This document shows, in pieces, positions 25,416 to 36,800 of a stretch of 64,000 bases of DNA. A program made the translations under genes and the position numbers. This DNA is from Prunella strophiata (Eukaryota; Chordata; Aves; Passeriformes; Prunellidae), in contig JAZBQD010000027.1 of NCBI GenBank assembly GCA_036583965.1, positions 5,536,187 through 5,600,186 on the forward strand, in the 5' to 3' direction. Position 1 is the stretch's first letter, and each line of letters starts with the position of its first letter. Under the pieces are notes generated by a model. It was given only the letters and a program-made list of their open reading frames with translations. It had not been told where the DNA came from and searched no databases.

Positions 25416-28400
25416 AGATGCTGGTCTTGCTACCAGAGGAGTCCTGAGTTGTGCTGAGGCCAGTGTGTGATGCCAGCTGGGTGTGTTTGGGTCTCTGGCT
25501 GTTGGGAGAGGACCCATCATGTGCTCCTTGATCATACCTGATTCCTGCTGAGCAGAGAAATCCCAGCACTGAAGTTGTGGGTGGTCCTTGTTCAGACCAG
25601 CCTGAACTGCTGCTCCAGCCACTGCTGCTCCATCTGGAAGGAAGTTTAAAACCTTGTGGATGAAAGATGGAGGCTTGGATCATTCCCCCTCACGTGAAGG
25701 CAGCAGTTCAAGGCACTGTTAATGTCACAGACTCCAGCTCCCCTCAGGAGCATCTCTAGGCCACAAAGGAGGGCTGGTTTGGTTCCCAAGGCTCTGCAGG
25801 GACAGGTTTGTTGGGCTGTGTCTGGTACCTGTGACTCTGGGGCTTGTTTAAAGGTCACCCTGTTGTCCCTTTATAGCTTTCCTTCCTCTGCTACCTGGAA
25901 AAGGAGTGAGGGGTGATGCCTTTCAAATCATTAAATTGAACACAGTTCTGTCATAGAATGATATTGAATAACAAAGGAGTATTGCACCACCACATGTTGT
26001 GCTGTTTTGCCTTTTGAACACAGGATTAGTGAATTGTGCAGGTTTCTGACTTTTGTACTCAGTCCCTGAGGTCTACACAGGTCATGCCCACAAAGGGAAA
26101 GTACATATATTTGTGGATACTTACATGTTTACACATGTATGTTTGAACAAGTAGGTGGCTGCTTCTCTTAAATCTAGTAGAGTCTTTCTCCTCTCTTATT
26201 TCTGCAAAGAAAGTAATTTGCTTGTGATCCAGCAATGTGCATTTAAATGGTTGATTTCTTGATTCTTATTTTGGTTTGTTTTTTTACACTGGCATTTTGA
26301 AAGTGGGTGCCAGTTGGCATTCTGCATAGGGGAACAGAATCATCTGCTTTGTCAATATTTTACCCTGATGTGTCTTCTTCAATGTAAGTTAAAATTAATT
26401 GCCTTTTTTCTTTCCTCCACAAAACCAATTACAATTCTGTCATCTGTTTAGGACTAATACTGCTAAATGTATCCCTTTTTCAAGATAAATATTCCACTTA
26501 GTACACAGGTATTCTATTTACCAGAGGCTTGTGTGTAGGCAGAAGTTACATCAATTTCAATTAAATCCCTCTTGCCTATTGTTAGAGAATTTTGTGTTTA
26601 TGTCCTTCACTTGAGTTAAGTGTGACTTACATTGATGGAGTTTAAATAATTTCATCACTTAACATAATTACTATTGCAAAATGAAGATGACAAATGTTCA
26701 CTTGAATGGTTGGGATTCCCCTCCTCCATAAGTTCTACACTGTGATACTGGCTACTAGATATATTTAAACATTTTAAATGTGTTAGGACAGTGAAAGAAT
26801 GAGATGCTTTGATGAAACTCAAGATGATGGGAGAAAGGATCAGGATTTTACTTATGCAAAGAGATCCTCCTATCTTGGCTCTGAATACCAGATCCTGTTT
26901 GAATACTTAGGGATGTTTTCAGTGGAGTGACTTTACTGATGGTGGGAAGGACAGGTTGTCTATATGATTTTACTGTTTTTTCTCTCTCCCTAACTTTGTG
27001 TTTGGCTGTATTTTAGGAGGAATGGACTGATGAGAAAGTGAAAGTTAAGCAATGGCAGTTGAAATCAGGATTTCAAATGTCCTTAAGTTGGAGGATGCTT
27101 GGCTTTTCTCTATAATACAGGATATGTATAAAAGTCCCTGGATTTACCACTTTCAAAGGTATCACAGCTTGTCAGAACTGCCACTAATTGTTGTCCCTTT
27201 GTGCCATTGCCAGCTGTACTGTCTCACCCTAGGACCTCTCCAGGCCCTGAGGGACACATGGAGCACTAAGCAGGAATTGGTCCTGATTATGTAGTATTCA
27301 TCCATACAAGCAGGTAAAAAGGAAAATGTTAAAGGCTTTTTCAAGGACTCACATCTGTCAGACTCTGCAGGTTCCTGGGATTCCTTCTGTTTTCATTTTG
27401 TCTAAATTTGCTTTTTTGTTTGGAGTTCACTAAGCACAAGACTTGGCCCTCAGCCCTGAGTACAGTCCATGCAGGTGGAGTGTGGTTTTTATAGGACTGT
27501 GATGTGAACTTCCCAGTAATTGGTTTCACCAGGATGGAAGTTTCCTCCCCACCCACCCCCCATGCTTAGAATATCAGCTCTGGAGAGTTAGCTTTTATTT
27601 TTTTAGTGAGGTTAAACAAGATGCAAGTATAGTTTGCATGGAAATAGCTATATATAAATTAGTCATCTGCTTCTAAAGTGATAAAAAGTGATCTAAATAC
27701 TGCTGGGAGAGAAAAAAAAAGTGTTCTCTAATCTATATACACATTGAAAAATACTTTTGTTTGGCTCAGGAAAGCACTCAGCATGAATTCCCTCCTACCC
27801 AAGTACTCCAAGAGCTGATGTTACAGTGAACCAGTCATGTGGCAAATTAAAAAGTCTGGTGGACGGATGATATGGTTCCGAGAACTCAATAAAACTTATT
27901 ACCTACAAGGCTGATCTTTCTATTCCAGTGACATATGTGCTGCTACTTCTGCAACAACAGGAATAATTAAGGAAAAAAAAATACTGGTTTAGTATTTTGA
28001 GGCTTCATTTTAATGGAACAAAAGAACTAATTTTTAGCACTGGTATATACAGGATTAAATGGAAATCTCCCCTCTGTTGCTTTCCCAAAAAGATGTAAAT
28101 TTCCTAGTTGAAGTCATGCTTGTTAAGCTCGAGTGATGATGGAGGCGTGAATATATTAAGGGAAAACCTGAGAGGCTGAAGTAGACAGGAATGATTTCCT
28201 CATCAGGAATGTGAATGTATCAGTTTAATGTGGAAAAAAGCCTCGTTGCATTTAGGCCTAGTGGCAGCTGAGAAACACACAGTTGGTCTCCCCTGTGAAT
28301 CAGCTGATCTTAGAAAACTTCAGCACGAGTTAGTTTAGAAACAGAGTAAGTTCTGTCAGTGCATCCCTGGTCCAGGAGCTGATTGGTGTTGGTGTGTGAT

Positions 28401-28982
28401 TGTCCAGGACAGGGAACAATAAGGAAAACATTCCAATCCCAGCACCCCGAGTCAGGCAGAGCCCTGAGTAAGAGTTGTTTTGAACACTGAGGTAAATGTG
28501 ATGAGCAGCAGTGTAGGAAATCACAACTGCTCTTCAAGGCTCTGCCTCCTCTGCCAGCCTGTCTTTTGCTGTGCCCCAGGGGTGCCATGGGAGCTGCAGA
28601 AGTGATGCTCACTCTGCCACTTTGAGATGTATTTGGCAGTTCAACCTGGAAGAGGGGCTCTGACTTAAGCACTGCAAACAGGCTCTGGTGCCTGCTTGGT
28701 CAGCCCTGTGTGAGTGTGAAGAAGGGTGTGGAGGGAGGAACTGAAACCCTTGTCTTGCTTTCTGTGGTCCTTCCACAGGAGAATGCCAGAGAACTCCTTG
28801 AAGCTGAACTTGCAGGCTGTGTGCAGAGGGAACCTGCACGGCCAGCTGGCAGCCTTACAAGTGTTAGAAGCACCCTCCTGTTCCTGGGATAGTAGGAAAT
28901 CATTTTAGCTCCATTTTTTTTTAATTTGGGGGTGTTGGGAGGAACTAGATCCTGAGTGCTCTGAATATAAATCCTACTGGAC
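25416..28982. other. Unique non-coding DNA
   Basis: No gene, RNA gene or transposon is recognised. Open frames are short on both strands. There are short A-rich and T-rich tracts near 27597, 27708 and 27973. Confidence 0.55.
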
Positions 28983-29163
28983 AATCATTAATGTTGCAAA
29001 AAGATCTCTAAGATCACCAGGTCCCAGCTGTTAACCCACCACCACTGCTAAACCACATCCCCAAGTGCCACATTCACACACTTCATGAACACTTCCAGGG
29101 ATGATGATTCCACCACTTCCCTAAGCAACCTATCATAGGATTCAGTGCCTCAATCCTATGATT
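28983..29163 (-). mobile_element. CR1 retroposon 3' tail fragment
   Basis: Read on the plus strand, this segment follows the reverse complement of the conserved avian CR1 3' region in order: AATCATTAATGTTG, then AAAAGATCTCTAAGATCA, a CTAAACCACATCCCCAAGTG block, CACTTCCAGGGATGATGA, and CCACTTCCCTAAGCAACCT. The element is therefore on the minus strand, truncated at its 5' side (right), and old by its divergence. Its right end contains an 11-bp inverted repeat not expected in CR1, listed separately. Confidence 0.8.
29132..29162. repeat. 11-bp inverted repeat inside the CR1 fragment
   Basis: ATCATAGGATT at 29132-29142 and its perfect complement at 29152-29162 flank 9 bases. CR1 relatives do not carry this arm pair at this point, so one arm was probably copied locally after insertion. 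Confidence 0.65.
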
Positions 29164-32100
29164 GTGTATGGGAATTGCAGTATATTTTTAGATCTTAGGA
29201 AAAAAAGTTGGATTTTGTCCATATTGCTGTGGGTTTAGGCTTATGCTGGAGCATCTATTTCTGTATAAGTCATTCAAAACAATTGTCATTATGTGGCAAA
29301 GGCCTTAAAATTATTTGGTAATTCTAACTGTAGGCATAATTATTTTTACTTTCATTTCTACTTGCAGCAGCATTGTGTGCACCAAGAGAAATTCTCATTA
29401 TACACTGCTTTTATTTCAGTGTTTTGATGCCAGTAGCACAACTTTGTGTCCTTGATCTTCTCTTTCTTCCTCTGAGCCAAATAACTTCAAGAAACATTCT
29501 CAGCTAATGATGACCATGCAGCAACAGTGACTCTGCAGTTCTGGGAGCTCTCAATTATACCCATAAAATCAGGAGCTTGACTGTGAGAGTATTTTGGGAC
29601 ATTCCTTTTGTTCTGTTCCCTTGGCTTTCTCCCCTCATTTGCTTATGTTGTCTTTGCAAGGATGTATTTCCTTCATTTGACTAGCAGGGAGGGCTTGCAT
29701 TGCTGGGTTCTTTTTATACTCAGCTCTGCTCTTCAGCAGAGTTTGCAGATGGAGTAATTGCTGTGCATGCAGCACCAGCTCCCTTTGTTCCTGCCCTGAC
29801 AGGTTGCTTTTTCGCTTGACTTGACTTTGAAGTTCTGAGCTCCCATTTCTTAGAAATTTGTTGTGGTTTTTTGACATTATTTCTTGTATGTTTACGAAGC
29901 TTTCCATTCACATTCCCTTCTTGTCACTCTGTGGTTACGAGAGAGCTTTGGGTGTTATAAATAATAAACCAAAAGGAGCCAGTGCAGTTCAGCAAAGCCC
30001 TTGGGGAGCAGCTCTGTTATTAACACTCCTCTCCTTGCTGGTGACACGAGGCGGGGATGGACACGCATGGCTGAGGGGGTGGCACTGTGGCCTTTCCATG
30101 GGCTTTGTGTTGGACAGAGGCTGGCTGGAGTTGTTCAGCTCTTACACAGGATCATTGTGGAAGGCAGTTCATGTCTGTTAGCTGTGAACAGATGGTAATG
30201 CATTATTTTTGGCATGGGGAAGGAAAAGGAGACCTCACGTTGCATATGAATAGACATCTCTGGGGCTTGTCCTACCAAAGTGAGGATGTAGAAGTAAAAG
30301 CAGAGCAAAGCTTAGCTGGCCCTTTGTGCCCTGCTGTGCTCTTCAGTGACTCCTGGCTTTATCTGTTGCTTCTGGAAATTCTTTAACCTTACAGTGGATA
30401 GAAACACAGTAGGATTGATAAGCATATTTATTCTAGCTTGTCAAAACGATACTGTTTGCAGTTTTTGGGATAAAAATAGAGATGGGTTGGTAGATGGGCC
30501 AGCAAGTTGGGTGAGAAATGTAAGGAGTAGCCTGACTATAGTAACATAATGTCATTTGAGCTTTTATTATCAGTGTGATTGGGATTGTGTTGTGTATTGG
30601 CCATTGTGTTACCACAGGCAAAAAGACCATTTCTCACAGAGAGATGTTGCACGCCATGTGTGGGGAAACAGGGGATGCTGCTGTACTGAGGCCAGGGTAA
30701 TAACTGCTGGAAAAAGCCCAGTGACAAGCTCACCTGTATTTGGTGACTGACTGAGAACAGAGGTTGTGGGGAGCTGGGAGGAAAGATCATACTTTAGGTT
30801 TAGACACACAGACTTTGTGATGAGAACATGAACATTTGCAAGGAGCCAAGAAACAGGCTGGTCCTTCACCATAGGAAGCTTCTCAATTCCTCCCTCCCCA
30901 CACACACCTCCCTTGCTCTATTTCCTGCTATATTCACTCACTATTCAGCTTTCAGTCCAGCTCTTGGGATGTGTGGGTTCTGACACAGGTGCCTTGTGAC
31001 CCCCAAAATAAACTCCACAAAGCTCCATGGTGGGGAGCAAACCTGGGGGATGCAGAACAAGACCAGGGAATTTAGAATTGGGGTTGTTTAGCTTTTAAGA
31101 TGAATCTTAGAAGGTGAGTGCAGCCAATAAATGGAGGAAAATCTGAGAAGCTGAGAAACTTCAGGAGTTAATGCATGCTGGGTGAGATGTGGCACTAGAG
31201 GTTCATCATTTTAGCTCCCAACAGCATTTTCCAGATTGAGGAATTAACGATTTGGGGTGGGGAAGGGGAAAGCTCTTTATATTCTGTGCAGAGTCCAGCC
31301 TGGGCTTTCAGGGCTGAGGGATTGCTCTCCAGCACAAAGCCTGGCAGATTCTGAGATGCATGTGCTGCCTGGTTCCCTGTAGTTACTTAGTTGTCTGTCT
31401 TTTAGTTTGTTTAAATAAAACTTGACTTGTAGCATGAGAGAATTTTTTCTTGGATGCATTTTTAATGAGCTCTTCTACAGCTGGTAGGACCCAGAGGTAG
31501 TTCAGCATCTTCTGTTCAGTGCTGCTGATGCTTGTCAAAAATTAGTATTTGACAACACTTCATGATTTTAAAAGCCACTGAAACACTAATTATATATTTT
31601 ATTTTTAATTCTGAATGTTTTACAGTGGTAGATTGGTTTGCTTTGAGTCGCTGCCACTTTTAGATGTGACTTCTGTGGTCACAAATGTTTTCAGGTCAGC
31701 TCAAAATAATGAAATGCTAAGACACAATTGTACATAAGTGTTTGTGAAGGTCAGCTCTGAGGTTTGCCTTCAGCCTTCTCCTGAGGGAGTCATTATATCA
31801 TATCTCACACTTTGAGCCAAAGGGTGCTGCTGTTACCAAGCCTGGTCAAGTTAATCACACTGTACTATGCAGATTTGTGTATTAGCTTTTGACATTAGTA
31901 TGCTATTGCCTTTTAATTAATTCTCTGGGCCTTACTGTAATGACCATTGTAAAGCATTAATATGCTACAATGGTAAAAAAAGATGCTTTTATGTTTTTAC
32001 TGCAATGTGAATAAGAAAGCAAAAGTTATCAGTTTGTACCATTTTTAATTGTTTTTATAAATGACAAAAACTATGCACTCAAAAAAATCAAAATTATGGC

Positions 32101-33070
32101 ACTTAATTTACAGGGACAAGACCTAGGCATGTGTTTTAACACTTTGATGAATGTACCTTGCTGTTTTGTTTGGATCCAAGTGATTTAAAAGCTGAACTAG
32201 AGATTTGAATTTTGTCGATTTCTTTGTAGCAGGTATAAATTGATTTGATCTTAAAGCTAAAGGGATAGGGGAATGTTCAATCATGGGCAAAATGATTTTT
32301 GGACCAGAAAGAACCACCTTTGGTTTCAGAATGTCTTATGAGGACTTTCTGGCAGTCAGTGGGGCTGAAAACCACCAACCTCTCTAAGCAGCAATTGAAA
32401 TACTTTTGCACATCAGATTGGTTATATCTTTAATAGTTGCTGTTGCTTCTGACAGGCTTGCTTCTTCCCTCCTTCTAAGTTACACATGAGCAAGAGGGAG
32501 ACTCCATGGTGATGGTTTCTCATGGCTCTAGTTCTCTGAGAGAAGACTGTAAATCTCTGGGGTGCTCTAGTGTAAATAAACACTGTCCCTTTCTAGCTGT
32601 GATAAATTTCTGAACCTGGTGTCTTTGTGAATTCTGTCTAGAAAATGATGATTATTTGCCTAAATGAGCTCTATAAATAAGCATTCTTTATTTTAACAGG
32701 TGTGGTTGCCACTGCAGTACAGCTGCTGTACTTGGGGAGAAAAAGGTATTCTATTTTAATGAAGTAGCAGAAAGGCTTTGCATGTCTTTGCTTGAATTCA
32801 GTGCATAATTTAAAACACATAGGAGGTTATTTTGTAGTGTATATACTCCATAATACTTAGCAGTAAGTAGGTATCACACATTATCTTTGTTGAGAGAGTA
32901 TGAGGAAACAGCATGCTCCCAGCAGCAATGGATCTGGCAAAGCTTGTGGGTTTGGTGATAAAATTTCCAATTTCACACTTATTATCAAGTCAAAAGAGAC
33001 AGGAGATAGCTGAAATGCCTCTGAGGGGGGCAACCCCAAACATCTCAAAGTTTAAGAGGGCTCTGTGACT
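29164..33070. other. Unique non-coding DNA, with candidate conserved element
   Basis: No gene is recognised. The stretch holds a candidate conserved element with a perfect-arm hairpin at 31850-32130, listed separately. Otherwise it is ordinary unique sequence with short open frames. Confidence 0.5.
31850..32130. promoter_or_regulatory. Candidate conserved non-coding element with hairpin
   Basis: An AT-rich but complex stretch containing TTAATTAATT, several TTAAT/ATTAG homeodomain-like cores, and at 31943-31974 a hairpin with a 13-bp stem (ACCATTGTA plus GCAT), a 2-base bulge and a TAAT loop. CCATTGT/ACAATGG is a SOX-type word, and the hairpin places two of them as an inverted pair. Function is inferred from word content only. 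Confidence 0.3.
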
Positions 33071-33079
33071 GATTGCTAA

Positions 33080-33850
33080 GTGCAGGGTGGATTTACACTG
33101 ACACAAACTGCTTTCAGAAAACATTTAAAATTGCAAAGCAGAATCAGTTCCATGCAGGTTTTGTCCACCTATTTTGGGTCTGCGTTGGGCCAAGGTGTGA
33201 ATTTTGTACAAAATTTTCCTGATGTTTTTTGTATTGAGTTAAACACATGTGGTTCTACAGCTCTCACTGGTGCTCTGTGGACAGAGGTGTGTGGTTGTAT
33301 CTCGTCCCTTCCCTCTATGATAAATGTGACACATTGCTTTTCAGGGGGAATTTGGTTGTTTTTAAGAACAAACTCAGGCTCATTGGGTCCACTGGCAATG
33401 TCAGCAGAGGCAAGGTACATAAATCTGTCTCACAGGCTCAGGAGCAGAAGCTCTGCACTTTGTTTCACCATTAGGCAGAGTCAAATTCTCATTTGGTGTT
33501 TGTTGACACAGGCTCTGAAGTCAGTGAACCTTTCCAGTGATCTCTGGACACAGATGGTGGTCATTACTTCCAGAGGCCACCATACCTAAGCTCATCAAAG
33601 AGTGGAGTGATAAAGCCAGTTCTTGATGTCTGCATCATAAAGATTGACAGGAGTAATGACTGGACCCCCCACAACAATGGAGAGCTCTCTGGCCTAGAAA
33701 AGCCCCCTTGTGCTTGCACCAGCAAAATTGAGTGCAGTTATTTCTTTGTGTAGCAAAAAAGATACTGAGGTCTTTCCTCTCCAAGTCTGGAAGCAGCAGC
33801 TTTGAGTTCCTGCCTTGCCTGTAGAGCAGCCATGACTTGCTGTGCTTTGT
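33080..33850 (-). other. Overlapping open frames of unknown origin; possible decayed insertion
   Basis: Three stretches on the minus strand are open and protein-like in composition: about 33850-33755 (starts MAALQARQELKAAASRLG), a block at about 33770-33600 that reads SIVVGGPVITPVNLYDADIK with one stop, and 33420-33169 (83 codons, containing EPEFVLKNNQIPPEKQCVTF). The opposite strand is also open at 33080-33589 (169 codons). I do not recognise the protein. Several in-frame stops exclude an intact gene. It could be an old processed pseudogene, a transposon remnant or chance. Confidence 0.2.
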
Positions 33851-36800
33851 TTACCCTGTAGGAGACCTTATGGAAGAAGACTGGAAGGAATTGTTGTGCA
33901 TGGGATTTTCAGATGTTTTCATTGATCAGAAGTGTCCAACTGTGTTGCAGAGGTGACTTTCTGAAGGCAGGTGGAGGAACAGATCCATGAGCAGTGACTG
34001 CTGTGGAGTTGATGCAAGTCAGCTCCTGTCAGTGCTCTCAGCTGTAGGTGCAGGGACGTGAGGCAACGCTTGCAAAAACCTCTGCAGCATCACTTGGCAG
34101 GTTCACGTGCTGCCTCTGAGTACCTCTGCATTCACTGAGCCTGGACAGACAGTTCCAGCTATTATCTTAATGCTGTGCAAATAGCCTTTGTATTTCAAAG
34201 TGGGTTTTAGATTTTAACAACAGCTCTTTCTGCAAGAGCTGATATTTCTCAGTGTTCTTGCAGCATTCAAAATGTCAGGGCCCTTGGGAAACAGCAGGCC
34301 TAATGTACAGTGGCCACTGCTAATGAAACTTCTAAATATTTCCTCCTGTGTCAGGATGTTGAAAATTCTTTGCTTTTGTTTAACTTGCTTTGTAATTTCC
34401 ATGCTCTGATTATTTTTTTTTTCCCACCCAGGTTGTTTAATGCATGCCATAACCAGAACACTTGTTTCTCTGTGTAGAAAACATACTGTTTCTGGGGGAG
34501 AAATGCAGAACTTGTAACCAAAATGCTCACCTCTTCCTAATTATACTTGAACTGTTGTTTTTATTTGAACTGTTGTTGTCTCTGCTGATAATTGTCAGGT
34601 GGTCTCAAAACTCGCTTCTTGAAGAGCTTTTGAGTGTTGTTGGGGAGGGTTGCTCAACCCAAACAGAAAAGTAATTCTTTGTAACCCACTGTTAGCTCTG
34701 AGTCAGTTTGTGCTTGTGGAACTGCCAGATTGACTTAAAGCTTTCTATTGCTTCTTTTTGGGATTTGGCAAGGAGCAGGTCTGGCACTCTGGGCACCCTG
34801 TCCTTCCTGTACAGGAGGCTGATCTTCCTGAGAAATAGCTCTTGTTCTGTTCTTCTCTACAGCTGCTCTCAGCCTGACTCCTCTAAACTTTCAGAGACTC
34901 TCTCACAGAGCTGGTCACGTTACCCAGAGCCAGCAGCATGGGGGTAAAGTCACCCTGGGTAGCCACCTCTGTGTCCCTCTGTTTGGGATTGCTGCTGCTT
35001 TTCCATGCCTGGGATTCCCCTGAGGGTTTTGAGGATGGACAGATTTCCTTGTTATTCCAGAAAGGTGCAAATACCAGAGAGTGGCCACGTTTGTGTCTTT
35101 TTGGAGACTTCCAGGATTCAAGGGTGCGAGTGTGGCACTGGTGTGGCCAAGGCACGTGTCAGTGCTGTGGGATCACTCCTAGCATGGGAATGCCTGCTCT
35201 GCAGCAAATCTGAAATAAAACATGGGCTGAAGTGTCAGTGAAGAGCCCTGAGCACTCACACTGAATGTTGGTACCTTTGGGCAGCTGCTGTGTCTGCCAG
35301 CTGGAGCAACGTGAGCTGTTATTTTCATGTGGATCTTGGAATGGTTTCCTGAAGTTGTGTTTCTTCACCCTACTTTATTGCCAACAAGACTCTTTTGGTG
35401 ACAGGGAGGAAAAGCAATCCTAAGTTTTGAAGTTGAGAAGTTCAGTCTCACAAAGGATGTCTGAGCTGGGTCAGTCATGACCCACCACAAACAGCAACAG
35501 CATCATGGCTTCTTTGGTACTTCTGGAATTAGTCCTCAAAACTGTTCAAGCTATGATTGCTAAAGGAAATTTTCCTGGGCCCTTTTACACACACATCACT
35601 TAAATCCCCTTCTATATGTCATTCAAAAGTGTGGAAAACAAATACACAAATGGTATGGGGCCCTACAGGATCTTTTCAGAGAGAGGGATATATTTGAGTA
35701 TAGAAGCTTAACTGTTCTTTTAAGTCCCTGAATAGCTCCTAGAATATTTGTCACTGCCATCTCTTTGAATTGGAAGAGAACAATCTGTGTTTTCTGAGAT
35801 GGAGTGAAATCTAGACTGGCACTCTTCTTTCTCTGTATCAGGAAAATATTCCAACACTACTCCAAGTAAAGCCTCACCAGGATCCCAGTGAAAGCCAGTC
35901 ATTAACAACCTTTTGCATCTCAGGATCTCTGTTATCATTGTGCTTGCACACTGCTTATTTCTCTGTGCTGAAGGACAGCAAGTAGGAAAGCCCTTTGGTT
36001 TGAGACTGAGTCTGCAGGCAGCATTGCTCTGGCTAGGAGGTGTTTCTGCCCCCATTCCTTCCATTTCACTGGTCTGTGTGTGACCCTTTGACATTTGCAC
36101 ATGGCAGGAATCAGAGACAAGATGGTGAAGGATTTGCCTGAAGGAAAGTAGACTCTGAAAGAAAAGGAGACCTGGGTTATGTGCACACAGTCTCAGGGGT
36201 GAGGCTGGCTGGCTCTAGATATTATTAGTGTGACATAGAAATGATGGTCTCTGGCTCATGGCAGAGACAATGGTCCCTGAAAAACTGGGAGATCTCTGGC
36301 ATAGGAAAGAGTTTGTGCAGAAGCAAAATCTGTGTGAAAATGAGGTGTTTGAGACAGTAAACAGTATAATTCCCATGGCAGATTCTAGCTGTCACTCCTA
36401 GAAATACACATGTTCCATGCTCTTAGGATCATTTTTTCATCTTGCTTCCTTCATGGGATGCAGTGATATCCCAGATGTTATACTTGCTCAGATAGAGGCT
36501 CAGTGCCTCTGTAATTGTTTTCCTTCAGATATCTGAGAAAGCATCCCTGAAATGTTACTGTGTTGATGTCTCCTTGGACTTGCTGAAGTCTCAGGAACCA
36601 TTTTCTCAGCTCTGAGTCAGAAGTGCTGTTCTCTAACTTTTGATCTTTGGCACTTCTTTCCTAAATTCTATGGCTTAGAGTTTATTTTAACATTACTTGC
36701 AAGAAAGACTTCATGACATTGCTAGGGTTCACTTAGGTGCAAAGTGACACTATATATTATTAGGAGAAAGAATGGGGAAAAGAAGAATTGGCATGTTTGC

